Of a stretch of DNA of 64,000 bases, positions 14,324-25,880 are shown piece after piece. Both the position numbers and the translations under genes were made by a program. The stretch is from Eudromia elegans (lineage: Eukaryota > Chordata > Aves > Tinamiformes > Tinamidae). How positions within the stretch are numbered: the stretch's first letter is position 1; each line of letters starts with the position of its first letter. Below the pieces are notes generated by a model that did not search any database, was not told the DNA's origin, and saw only the letters and a list, made by a program, of their open reading frames with translations. The stretch lies in the NCBI GenBank assembly GCA_003342815.1, contig PTEX01000011.1, positions 8,281,819 through 8,345,818 on the forward strand. The letters are read 5' to 3'.

Positions 14324-15580
14324 CCCCCTGCTACAAGTGCTATATTTTAGCGGTGAAACACAAAGTAGCATAAGCATTCAGTTCATAGTCAGAGGACAAA
14401 AGACCCAGCCAGCTCTATAAAGCACAATACTCTCCTCCAGCTCCACTCTGTTCTGTGCAGGTGCCAACTCCCCAGGGGCGATATTTAGCTTTCCAAGCCA
14501 TGGGGGGCACTGATGCCCTCACCAGCCACATGCAGGTACCTGACACTTGTTCAGGGAGAGGAAGCGAAGACACTACCTTGTTGTTGCATGTGTGTTACTA
14601 CCAAAATAGGTAAATAGGTAACAAACTCCTAAGAAGGGGCTCAATTCTCACCAATTCTCAATTTTCTTCATAGTACTGAAGGAAGTACTTCCAGCACTTG
14701 GATGTCACCTAAACTTCCATATTAACCTATTTGCCTCCGTGTTTTAGGTTTTNACAGCCAAAAAAGTACTTCATCTACTGCAGCCAACAGTCACTCGCAT
14801 CAGGACATGCTCAAGTAGACAACCAGTTCAGTGAGTGGTACTGGAGGAGTATACAAGTATATAGATCCACATTACAAAAGAATAAATTAGCTTTTATCTC
14901 TTGTGAGAAAAATGCTATATAGCAGAATGAACGAAAGTCACTTTAAACTTCAGTATATGGCAGTATTCACAAACTTTTCAAGTAGAAAATATGCGGCACT
15001 GAATTAAGAGACTGAGCCTTTCGTGGCTCTGGAGTAGGGGCTCTCTTTTTCCTCCTTATCTGCCATACTTTAGGACTAACTGTGGGCACGGGGCAGGAAG
15101 TGGCTCATGTCCCTTGATGGCAAAGAAGGGCCACCTGTGACAGTCCCGGCTGGGGTCGCTCCCCTTGCTTGCGTCACTGCAAAGATCCACACCGCTGCTT
15201 AGAGGGAAGGGGCACCCTTGCCCAGGTAAGATGAGCTGGTTGTGCAAAGGCATATGGAGCCATCTGTTTTGCTGCAGGGAAAGGCAAAAAAAATCTAAAA
15301 ATGTAAGACCATTGATTCTGGAAGGAGAATGAACTAACAAAGAAGAAAANCTGCATCCATTTCTGGGGTGTTATGCATATTTAACACTTTCACTTGCTTC
15401 CAGTGACTAATTACAGTTTAGCTATGGATTAGCATGTGAACAAAATTAGATATACTTCTTAAATACCTAGGGAGTATTGTGCTTATAGAGGTTTCTTTAT
15501 ATGAAAGAAGTATTCACAGATAAGACATCAGTCAAGACTTGTAATAATTCTAATTTTGAACCTCAGTCTTTGCCAGTTTC

Positions 15581-15849
15581 TTAGGATTGATAAGTNTATG
15601 TAAGTGTACTAGTTTTTTGATCATCTGGGTCAAATCCAGGCAATCTTCTACATAACAACTCAAAAGCATCGCAAAACTCCTCTGGACGTTTGCATTTTTT
15701 GCCACGATCATTTCCAAAATAGTCATTGTCCACCCATCTGATCCACAATCCATGCGCACAAGACATGTTTTCACACTGCTCTCTTGCTTTTGGGGCCCCC
15801 TTGGACACTCCACTCTACTCTGTACAGGTATAAGCGGTGATTTGCCCAA
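15581..15849 (-). CDS. Unidentified cysteine-rich open segment, possible exon or pseudogene
   Basis: Two minus-strand frames are open over this stretch. The frame running from 15808 to 15581 reads a peptide with Cys spacing C-x4-C-x20-C-x6-C-x6-C. It contains WIRWVDNDYFGND followed by KKCKRPEEFCDAFELLCRR, and ends at a stop after about 75 codons, with one unresolved codon at the N at 15597. The Cys/Trp pattern and clustered charged residues look more like a small extracellular domain than like translated noncoding DNA. A plausible 3' splice site (cttatacctgtacag on the minus strand) lies just upstream, near 15823. I do not recognise the family. The overlapping frame of 99 codons (15849-15550) has no such pattern. 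It could be a single exon, a pseudogene fragment or chance. Confidence 0.2.
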
Positions 15850-17305
15850 TATTTAACAAATACAAACGAAATCCCACAGAAAGCCAACCGTCTCATTCTG
15901 AAACCTGAAAAAAAAAAATCCACACACAAAACCAAAAAGCAGTATTTATTCAAGTTGTATAGGCTGCTAAACCACGGCCACTCAGTTAGCAGTTGTGCCT
16001 AGTGCTACAATCTTACTTAAAGATAGTATTGATAACTGGCCAATTAAGGATGGCTATTAGCAGCTTTAGACAAACAGAGGCGCTTATAAATAAGAGAAAC
16101 TTAACAGAGTTATTTTGGGGAGATCTCAGTGGTTAATTGTTATCATTCTGTAATCTGAAGTTTCTCAAGAGCTGCTGGCTAAACAATTCCACCAACAAGT
16201 CATTGCATTTGCCATGCACAATGTTTATGCTGAAGAGGAGAGCACAAGGAAAAGATATCATCCTCGCTGGAGAATAATGACAATAATAAAAACAACTGTG
16301 GGAGTTAAATCCATCTTATTGCTAGAGTTCAGTGTGGTGAAACCATTGAATAATGAAAATCAAAGACGACATTAATTTTTCTGGCCTGAGCCTATACTAT
16401 GCATATTGCTGAGGTTCAGCACTGTCTGACAGGAATTTATGCCACTTATAGCCTGCTGTAGCTATACTGACGCTAATGCAAATGTGTAAANTTGCTCCTA
16501 GCCAGGCCTGCATTATCTGGGCACAGAAATTTGAGGCAGTTCTCAGGTATTTTCCTAGGTAATGATGAAGCAGATGCTGGGAGGAGCACGAAGCTGCTGC
16601 GGCATCGCAGGCGCTGCAGCAGTGCCCACGACACCCAGAGTGCAAGAAGATGCTCCCGCTGCACATGCGCTTCCATCTAACCTGCTCTTCAGGCTAAAAC
16701 ATGGAAGCCAAAGAGACCGCATGCTGTTCAACGCAATGATTAAAAAAGGAAACCCAACAGTTAAGGTCTGTATGATTAATTGCTTTACTTACCTGATTTG
16801 ATAAGCTCTCAGTCATTTTGCTATGCTTCCTTCACTGGCTTTATCTACTGTGTAAATTAATCTAACTATGAACACCTGCAAAAGAAAAGCCCCAACTCTA
16901 GAGGAACTGTTTGATTTTCAGTAACACAACAGTATTTGTTAAGAAAATTATTTCTAAAATAAGCACATCTTTGCCACAAGACGCATTTCTGGGAGAAAAC
17001 ATGTAACAAGGAGCACATCCAAAGAACACCAGATCTGCCCCTGTGCTGGCTGGCCTTTCCTTCCCAGTTTCCTCAGCAACAACCTGCATGTGGTTCTTCC
17101 AGAGAATTCTAATAAAAATTGCATTACAGCAGATAAAAAATGACAAATGACTCAAAATAATTGCAATCCCCAAAGCTCATTAATCAGATAAGCCATACCT
17201 CTGAAGATGAATAATAATGCCAGCTACAATTAGGAGAAACGCAGGAAAATGAGTTAGGAGTTTTAAAAAGAATAAAACACCTCAGCAACACCTCTAGTGG
17301 ATGTA

Positions 17306-17311
17306 TTTATT
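17306..17311 (-). terminator. Possible polyadenylation signal AATAAA
   Basis: The minus-strand hexamer AATAAA is followed after about 20 bases by GGTGTTGCTGAGGTGTTTT, a GU-rich stretch of the kind found downstream of cleavage sites. It is the first AATAAA after the candidate stop codon at 18480. The call depends on the candidate terminal exon being real. Confidence 0.15.
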
Positions 17312-18159
17312 GTCAAGAATAACTGTATACTTACTTGGTCTAAATGTAAAATTTATCCTTGAATCAACAAGACAAGCAATGCATTTAAAATTTGGACCTG
17401 TTCTTAATGTGCGTCAGAACTCACTAGAAAAGTACTAGAAATACAGAAGTCGCATGATGGTAACTTGAAGGTGTGACCTGTGAATTGATATCTTTTAAAG
17501 AAAACTAATTGCTTTAGAATGCTATTTGGACTGATGGCTCTAGTTGATCTATATATTTGCTATTTCATGCTAATTCTTTTTTTGTTTTGTTTTGTTATTA
17601 TAAAATAGAAAGGAAAAGGAAGCATCGAACAAATTATTTGACTATGCAGGGGGTTTTTTTCTCCTCACTAGACTTGTAATTCCTTCGCATAGTGAAGTAT
17701 TTTACATGCTCTATATTCATTACTTGTTTTTAATCATCACTTTCTCCCTCTCAAAGCCATTACAAGCAGATTGGACAGGATAAAATGAACTTCTCTATCA
17801 AAATCAGAGAAGTAATAGTCTAGTTTATCTGGTTTTGTATGCTAGCCTTGATGAAACATCTTGGGGAATAGAAACAAACACAAAAATCCAAGCTTGAATT
17901 AATACGACAGCAATACTGTCAGGTTTGCATAATCCATAAAATAATTTACAAAGGTAAAATTTAACAATAACTCATTTAGTTTACCACCATTTCTTGTATT
18001 CAGTGCAAGAATACTTTAACAAAGCAATTCAGGTTTGGGGCCTTGTCCAGTACTTGTCTAAAGAAAATTTATGAAGCTCTGCCTTTGTAGAGAACATCTA
18101 CAAAGCTTACAATAGATTACCACTATATAGACTCTAAAATGAGAGGCCCTTTAGCACAA

Positions 18160-18180
18160 AAAATATTAGTCTAATATTTT
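18160..18180. repeat. Perfect AT-rich inverted repeat, 10-bp arms, 1-bp centre
   Basis: The arms aaaatattag (18160-18169) and ctaatatttt (18171-18180) are exact reverse complements around a single T. The element could extrude as a small cruciform. No motif of a known regulator is evident. Confidence 0.85.
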
Positions 18181-18479
18181 AAAACTGAAAATAAAAGGTC
18201 AGATTATTAATAGAGCCAGTAATCACCTTCCTAGGACTCCCAGGTTAAGTAAATCTACAGAGTCAGTGCTAAAGATCTTAACAGACTTTTCCAAACTCAA
18301 GTAAGCACCAGCAGGACAGTACCAAATATCACCATGATGAAAAAGAGACTACAGAAAAATCACATGCATTACATGGAAAAAAAATCCCCTTCTAATTCTA
18401 GAATGAGGGAAAGCACATAAAAGGCAAAGCAAAAACCTAGAAATATAAAAGCTTTGGGATTAAAAGATCTAGAAGATCT

Positions 18480-18578
18480 TTACTTTTGCTTTTCCATTAA
18501 CTCTACATAATCCATCATGGGCTTGTCCTTCGATATGATCTGCAGCGATGCACAGAAACCTTTCCACTTGCTCATGAC
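18480..18578 (-). CDS. Candidate terminal coding exon, unidentified
   Basis: On the minus strand a 3' splice-like site (gtagtttgttttggtag) is followed by 32 open codons and a TAA. The peptide begins VMSKWKGFCASLQIISKDKP and ends DYVELMEKQK. An AATAAA with a GU-rich downstream stretch lies 1.17 kb further along the minus strand, near 17306, which would give an ordinary 3' UTR. The phase agrees with the candidate segments at 20531-20581 and 24798-24895. I recognise no family, and segments of this length occur by chance, so this is a weak call. Confidence 0.18.
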   Translation of the reverse strand, partial: VMSKWKGFCASLQIISKDKPMMDYVELMEKQK

Positions 18579-19257
18579 CTACCAAAACAAACTACTCCCA
18601 GGGTACATGTGCTTAGAAAGAAGCTAATGAATATCCATACATTAAATACTTTTATTAAGGGACCAGCAATACATTTATGAATGTGACTGGACTCTCAGAA
18701 ACACTTAGGAGAAACTTACCTGTGTGTGACAATTGATTACCTTGATAGTTCAGTGAGCAAGATTTTCAACAGCTCACCGGATTAAAGTAAATCAGGAACA
18801 AACATTGCAGGACACTACCCCTTAATGCTGCCGAAACCTCTAGTTGTGTCAGCCAGGCAAGGCTAGCTACTGCTCCAAGATCGGAGTCATAGACTAGCCC
18901 AGGCATCCTTTGGCGGTAAAAGAAAACATAATATAAAGGAAAATAAACCCAAAATGGGACTGCATGGGGGTTCAAGCTACTTTTAGTAAAAGTAATAAAG
19001 AAATAACCCAGAAACACATATTTTATATCAAACAGGTTAAAAAAATAAGTACAGGAATTAGAAAATATTTGATAAATGTGAGGTTTAACTCCAAGAGATT
19101 ACATGAAAAAAAAGGATTTAGAGGGGAAGAGAAGGAAAGTACAGTGCTTTGGAAGAGCACAGGGTTTTGCCTACAAAAATATTTCATGAACTCATTTTGT
19201 GACCAAGTTATTTCGAGCAGAGAAGTGCCAAAGCCTTGGCAGACATGGAGAATTACT

Positions 19258-19378
19258 TACACAGAATGGTTGAGGTTGGAAGTGGACCTCTAGTGATCAC
19301 CTATTCCAATCTCTCTGCTGAAGCAGGGACATCTGGAACATGGGGCACAGGGTTGCATCCAGGCGGTTTTGAAGATGT
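19258..19378 (-). mobile_element. CR1 LINE fragment, 3' region
   Basis: This segment closely matches the reverse complement of the 3' part of avian CR1 LINEs. On the plus strand it starts with the characteristic 'acagaatggttgaggttgga', followed by 'ggacctctagtgatcacct', 'ctgctgaagcagggacat' and 'catccaggcggttttgaa' in the order and spacing of CR1 copies. In the element's own orientation it therefore lies on the minus strand, with its 3' end at the low coordinate. The copy is about 120 bp, so it is heavily 5'-truncated. The terminal octamer microsatellite is missing, and several differences from the family pattern suggest an old, immobile copy. It encodes no protein. An unresolved base (N) sits at the upstream edge (19379). 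The family assignment is from memory of the CR1 consensus and is the firmest call in the window. Confidence 0.9.
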
Positions 19379-20324
19379 NCAAATCACTCTTTACCCTCAC
19401 CCTACTCCTGCTCAGTATATATTCAGGGGAGTACATGGCAAGGTCACCTACAGTTAGACTTTGCATGCCTTCTACATATCAAAAAATTGCTTAAGANAAA
19501 TATAACAAATATCTAAAACAATTCAAACTTAATTAAAACAAGCGAAATCAAGCAGCAGTACTTTGGAGAGCACCTACATGCTTTGTTTCCCTCCTGAGAA
19601 AAACATACGGAATTCCATAAACTGATGGAAGGAGACAGCTAAATCAAAAAAAAAATACACTGAAAAGTAGTGGGAAAAGAACAAGAGGGAATAAAGANGG
19701 AGATGAAGGCACTAGGGTAGGGCCCTGCTCACAGGGAAAACCATGTTTAGGTAGACCCTGAGGACAGACAGCTCGATGGTAGTGACAGAAATGACCTTGC
19801 TACGAAGTAGGGACAGCAATAGCTCTCAAATATTGCAAGAGATGTCCTAAACAAGGACCATGTTTTCCTTCCAAATGCATAACTCNCAATAATTCCACAT
19901 CNTTTCAGTAATATGTCATAAAAATACTGAAAAAGGTGAGGGGAAATATAAAGCAAATTAAGGGCATTTCTCTGTAACCTCTAAGACTTTAGATAATCTA
20001 TGAGATTCTGATAATTTATCACTAATCTGCCTTTTTAACCTCTGTTTACCCTCAGGCCTATCTACTTAGCATAGATGAGGAGTATGCTGAAGACATGGAG
20101 CTCGGACAAGACAGGAATTACTGGGCCTCAGGCTGGACCTCTTGTCTTCCTGTTGGCCCTTCCCTAACCTCTGGGGTCCAGCCACAAGCCAGATCTCTCT
20201 GTAGCACGTGCAGCACCAAAGCGGCCTTTCCCTGCACTCCCTGCTGCCTCCAGAAAACTAAAAATTGCAGTCTGTCATCAGATTCTTTATAGGCTTTTCA
20301 AGCTACTTCTGTCCCGGATGCTGT

Positions 20325-20393
20325 ACAAAACTCAAACAAAAAACAAACAAACAAAAAACAAACCCCACAAACAAAAAACCCACAAAAAACACC
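20325..20393 (+). repeat. A-rich (CAAA)n-like simple sequence
   Basis: About 70 bases consist almost entirely of A with interspersed C, in caaa, caaaaaa and ccacaaa units. It could be a degenerated A-rich tail or a decayed tetranucleotide microsatellite. No retroposon body is recognisable on either side. Confidence 0.8.
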
Positions 20394-20530
20394 ACTAGTT
20401 CAGTAGAAAGGATAAAGACTAAAGTCATTTCAGTGGGTTTATGATAATTTCCAGTGACAGATTGACAAAATAATGTAACAACCGCTGGAATGATATTGCA
20501 TATAACTAAGCAAGATCATGTAAGGCTTAC

Positions 20531-20581
20531 CACAAACATAGCGCAGAGTGTGCTGCAATCTTCTGCCACAGCATGCAGAGC
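20531..20581 (-). CDS. Candidate 51-nt internal exon, unidentified
   Basis: On the minus strand a strong pyrimidine-rich acceptor (gtttttatttttattag) precedes 17 open codons, reading ALHAVAEDCSTLCAMFV, and the donor GTAAGC follows. Both ends are in phase 0, which fits the candidate segments at 24798-24895 and 18480-18578. Of all the splice-bounded segments this one has the best-formed acceptor. There is no family match, and it is short enough to be chance. Confidence 0.17.
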
Positions 20582-23500
20582 CTAATAAAAATAAAAACAA
20601 ACATCTTCAGTATTGGCAAATATCAATTACAANTGGATACAGTGAGCCTAAAAATTCAGAGAAAATACATTCCAACTATTTAAGAGACTCCTGGTTCAAG
20701 TATATCCAAATCATTTTATTCCACAACTACTAGAATTAATCTTTTCTCTTCCATATTTCCCTATTACAATAACTTTGCAGTGAATTTAAAAAAATGAAAA
20801 TTTAAATAGAGATGAAATATTAAAATCTGCCTAATTCCAAAGGAAAGTAATAAATAGTAAAAGCTATTAAATTTGTTGTCATTTGTAGTTACTCTGTAGT
20901 AACACTGAGGACTATTAACATCAATATACACATAACCTTTTTATTCTTAGGAAAAAAANATGTTGAAGGGAAAAAACACTCAGCAGATAAATATCTTTAT
21001 AGAATTTCAAGAAGTTCCTAGTGACTTTTGGAGGAGATGGAAACAAACATCCCTAGGAATTACATCAAGACAACATAGATAAAGGTAAATTTGTGAAACA
21101 GAGGTAGACAAAGCTTTTCACAAAGAATCTATTTAAGCACCTCCTATGCATGATTTTCAGTAAACTGAGACAATATACTGAGTGTACATTAATACTTGCC
21201 CAGAAACACCTTGGTCAGCACACAGCCTTGCCAAACACAGCAATCTTAGCACTGGCCAGGTAACTGTGTCACTTTATAGGCCAAATTACCCAAGTAGTCC
21301 CAGCCTCACAAGGGATTTGAAGCAGATACTTTTGGTATCAATTCCTCTTTCAGCTTTCCAAAGCAGCACCAAAATGCAATGAGGTGATACACAAATGGAA
21401 TAAACATTGCACTATTAGCGGCCAAAAAAGCAANTGCTCAAATCTGTGCGGTTCAGTGTGAATGCTGCACATCTGCTCAGGTAGGAAATTAAAAAAGATG
21501 ATACATCTTCCTTGCGATTCAGAGCTGATTTAGGTAGGCAACATATAATTAATGCAACGCAGACATGGCGGAGAGACGAAGCTAACACACTTGTTATAAA
21601 TGCCATCGAATCCAGTTACTCTCAGCAATCAGAAGATCCTTCCTGCGTCCTGCGCNACAGAAAGTGCTTGCAGTAGTCGAGCCAAACCCCTTGCTCTGCT
21701 ACTGTGCTATCACTACCACCTTCCCATTTTTTTTTTTCAGAGATTTCCTGTTATGGAAATATATAAAAATTGTGGAAAATTTGAGCCGTAAAATTTTGAA
21801 CTGTAAAATTTTTAAGATACCAGAAATGTGCTGAAATACCAGGAGAAAAAAGGCAAATAAATGTCTAGTCACTTTTCTTTATATTATTCCTCTGACTCCN
21901 TAGAGGCTCAACATTTCCAGCCTGGGGAAGATAACAAAACCATAGCCCAAGGTTATAATGCTACAAGTCACAGAATAATCACTGGAGGCTTTAAAATACA
22001 TTGCTGCTTTGATCAGGCTTTCATCTGGCATCTCTGGCATTGGAGAAAGTTGGAGTTGTTAAAGACAGAGCATATTGCTGCAAAACTCCCTGTAAAGAAG
22101 CCTGATCCGAGAAAGTCAGTCGCTCGTGACAAAAATCTGTTTCAGAGAAAATGTATTGTTAAATAAAAATCTTTGTGCTTCATTTGTTTCCTTAAACTGC
22201 TTAAGCCCTTGCTGGAGCAGAAGTGCAGGATGCCTGCAGTCATCCATTTTCTGCACTTGGCTGAAAATACAAATAACCATACGGAAATGGATAATCAAGG
22301 AGTTTGCTAAGGAGCAAAAGAGCCTACTGATATTAAGAAAGGTTTTTTGGATGAGGAAAGGTTTTTAACTTTCACAAGTCAAACTGAAGACTGAACTATA
22401 AAGAAATTAAGTGGCTTCCTATTTTTTCAATATTCTAGAAATTTGGAAGAGTTGTAAATACCAAAAATCGAGCACAGCCCATGCACCCCTCCACTGCTGG
22501 GATAACCCTGCACTGCTCCCTGTAAGCAATCCAGGAGCAGAACAATAGGACCCAAGTTCAATGAGCTAAGTTTGAGGGCACCTAGGGAGAGCTGGCAGAC
22601 ACACAAAGCCTGATCAGCTTAGGTGTGGAGTTAACTTGGGCTAAGTGAAGCCTGTGGCCTTTTGCTTCTTCCCTTTCCATGAGACACTGCATGTTTGCTG
22701 TATGTGCTTGTTCATCCCCGCACCACAATCAGCCCCAACTTCATCTCAATACAACATTTCAGTCCTACTACATTTTCCATTATTTTTTAAACACTCAAAA
22801 AGGCTGAGGAAAGCAAAGGCACGCAACTTTTTTTGTCTTTTACATGGAAACATACCTGACTTTGTAGAGCGCTATGGGGATTGTGGCTCTGCACGACTGC
22901 AGTGATAAGATCCAGCACCCTTCCCTAATAACTGTTTAAAATGTCATGTGCTTCAAGCAATATACAATTATCCCAACAACTAAAAGGAGCTCTTTCCACT
23001 TGCAGTATTTTCCACTCCTGGGTAGGTGCACCTTTGCCATCTGATAGGTAAAGATTTTCCACTATTTCCTTCATTTAATTTACCTTACTACAGTCAATGG
23101 GGAAAGCACGGGCATGCAGTTCATGTCAGATTGCCAAACTGGTACTTGCAGAGCCCAGACTGAGATTCTTATTCTAATCAACAAATTCATGAGGATCAGG
23201 CTGAAAATATATATTATTCATCATTATATATTTAAATAAATATCTAGAATGATATTGGTAAAGAAAAAGTCATTAAAATTTGATACATATCATCACTGCT
23301 TGGTATGATACTGAATAAACTACAGTCAGAATTATTACTGTATCTTAGACAAGGTTGTCTATTTTTCAATTTACAGCAAGCTTAAAGCATGTTTCAATTT
23401 ATTGCAAATTTCAGTGAGCTGTGTTTGTTACACNATCATCAAATTTCTTTCCATGTTATCTTTAAATTGCCTAGAGCAGTGCTGATGCTATACAATAAGT

Positions 23501-24797
23501 AATAGCATCTCTTAAGATAATCAAAATGAATTGAATTTGTTGAAGTTACCAAGGATGGAGGCTTTGAATCGAGCTCAGACCTTTCATGAATACGAAGGCA
23601 GGCAGAGCGCTGGGTGAAGCTAGGGTTAAGACAACAGAAGAACAGAGCCGTGTTAGCCGTGTGCAGGAGCCACTAGCAGCCCTTTCCATTTTGCTCTTGC
23701 CTCCTAGATCCAACTTTACTGATGCTCAAGCACTGAAATTGCAGCCCAGGTCAATGATAAAGCAGCACTAGCATGGTGCATANAAAGCACCAGGGCTGCG
23801 GGATCCGCACAGGTTACGTAATACACTGCGCGTTCTGCCAGCCAAGCTGAGGCTGAAATTAAATCAGGAGAGCTGGAAGTCAGAAATGACAATGGGAAAG
23901 ATAAGCCACACCAGTACTTGGAAAACAGATCACCATAGGAGGACTCTTTTCAAATAAAAGGAATATAGTGTGTGTGTCAGGGGGTGTTCACAGCAATATA
24001 AAACTCTACTACTCCTTCAATTTTTCCATTTTCCATGAATGCAGCATTATTCCAAGTTTAACTTACAACATGAAATGCATCTCATCCTTCTCATAATTCT
24101 CCATGATTGCAGTATAAGTAATTATAGCATTACAAAACAAAACTGACAGCCTGTGTGTTAGCTCAATATGTCAGAAAGACAGGCAGCAAAGGCGCTCAGG
24201 GCTGCGTGCACCTACTGTCATCTCTCATCAGGTGACAAAGCAAGAAGGGAGCAAGTGCTAAGCTCCCCTGCTCTCTCGTATGAGCCAAGGGGGGTGATCT
24301 AAAGAGCTTGCTCTGCCTCCTGGGTGAGTTGGAGCTGAAAAGCAAGCTTGCAGTGCAGTCCTAGGGACTTGCAAGCAGGAAAATTTGGTACTTCCATTAC
24401 AAAAGGACTGACATGAAAATCAACATGGAAACTCCAGGTACTTTATGCAGTTCTGTAAGCTAAAAGAGGGTTGTTGGCACTAAACAGCCAGCGCTGCTTT
24501 GTCTGTTAGGGGAGAGGCATGGGCAACTCCCTCCATACTGTTTAATGTGTCATCTCCTTAAAGATGAAGACTTAGTTTGATAAGAAAGGCCATTCAGCAC
24601 CTTGGAAATACACAGAGACCTCAATGCACATTGTATTATTTTATATAAATGGCTTAAATTAAGTCAATTAATNCAAAGTATCAACTAACTCTATCTGTAT
24701 TGCATAAATGTACATTAATTTTACATTAGCTTTTCCGCTGTGTAGTCAAGGTTTTAGGTGCTGGCCTATCTTCTATTAGGTAAGGATGGTAGCTTAC

Positions 24798-24895
24798 CTG
24801 GTTCATTAAAAAGCCACCTAATGCAGATATTACAACAGGGAAAGGAATCATGCAAGAGTCATAAGTGAAAAACTTCATTCCCCAGGGGCTTTCAG
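24798..24895 (-). CDS. Candidate 98-nt internal exon, unidentified
   Basis: On the minus strand the acceptor ttatttgtatttaag and the donor CAG|GTAAGC enclose 32 open codons. The peptide includes SPWGMKFFTYDS and a hydrophobic stretch (MIPFPVVISALGGFLM) that could span a membrane. It ends in phase 0, matching the segment at 20531-20581. The donor is close to consensus. I know no protein with this sequence; without a homology search, chance remains the main alternative. Confidence 0.18.
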
Positions 24896-25589
24896 CTTAA
24901 ATACAAATAATGAACCAGGTATTTAAGATTTTAAGAGATTTTAAGCTGTATACATGTCAGAAGATTCGAGGTAATGTCTGATCTTCATTTGCCTCAACAA
25001 TATTTGTATCCCAAGAGATCAAACCTTACTTACAAAAGAATCTTTTGTGGCTTAAAAAACACAGTGCCGTCTTTAATATAGACCTATTAAAGAGGAAGGG
25101 GTTTTTTTGTTTGTTTTAAANCCACATTTCTGTTAGAAATGACTGTACCAACTCGACCAGATTTGTAGTAGAACTCAAATTATTTCAAAGAAAATAAAAC
25201 ATTTTTGACCCAACTCATGTGCAAGCTCTTTCCCCATTCACACCTGCCAGTGCTTCACAAACTGGAGGTATTATCAACTCCCTTAGCAGACTTGGCTTTC
25301 TGGGCTCAACATGTTCCCAGGCCGCGTCAGCAGCTACGTGTGACTACAGAGTTTTACAGCCCTAAGTGCTAGGTTATACAGGTGCTAGGTTTTCTTTCTC
25401 CCAAAGATCANTACTGCAGTCCAAGAATACGTCTAGCCCAGCAAGGATGTACAGCGTGCCATAAAACTTACTTCACAAAGCAGAGAGATTCACCCTTTTA
25501 CAACATCTCAAAAACGGTAACTTGAATTTTAGGGGGGAAAAAAAATGACTCTCTTACTAGAAAAAAAAAAATTCTCCTCTCTGAACACA

Positions 25590-25880
25590 CATGGACCAAC
25601 GAAGTGCTGCTATTCAGGCATGTCCTGCTAAGAGCTGCGCACAGCTCGGGTCTGCAAGGCCCTCGGCTCCTGCCTGGTGTACTGGTGGCCTGAGGTGGCT
25701 CCCGCCAAGCGCGGGCAGCAGCGCAGTGACTGGAGGGCAGAGCAGCAGGGGCCACATGGGCCACCTCCCGCTGTGCTCCCTGGCCCCTGCAGCGCGGTCA
25801 CATCCATGCTGCATGGCTCGGCAGGCAATCCTGCCTGCCACGGACCTCCACAAGGGAGCAGCAGGGGAAGAAAGGATTTG
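25590..25880. other. GC-rich patch, noncoding
   Basis: About 290 bp of GC-rich sequence, with a CpG cluster at 25695-25730 (cccgccaagcgcggg, which can form a small hairpin). Several overlapping open frames on both strands are a consequence of the low stop-codon density. No domain is recognised in any of them. Confidence 0.5.

Larger units (their letters stand above)
6270..15540. other. No gene recognised; AT-rich noncoding DNA
   Basis: Apart from the motif cluster near 8.1 kb and the small tracts listed separately, nothing is identifiable. The 157-codon minus-strand frame at 9374-9847 has two unresolved codons, no domain and random-looking composition. Frames at 13.2-14.4 kb are similar. The AT-rich area at 10380-10500 has several TAAT/ATTA cores but no clear organisation. 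Confidence 0.65.
15850..19257. other. Mostly noncoding; no recognised gene
   Basis: The stretch is AT-rich with no retroposon match until the CR1 copy at its right end. The candidate terminal exon at 18480-18578 and its possible poly(A) signal are listed separately. The segment at 16070-16370 has moderate complexity and several conserved-looking AT motifs, but nothing specific. Confidence 0.6.

Noticed and set aside
25472-25520. Minus-strand segment with a good acceptor and GTAAGT donor
   Set aside because: Each of its three frames contains a stop codon, so it cannot be a coding exon.
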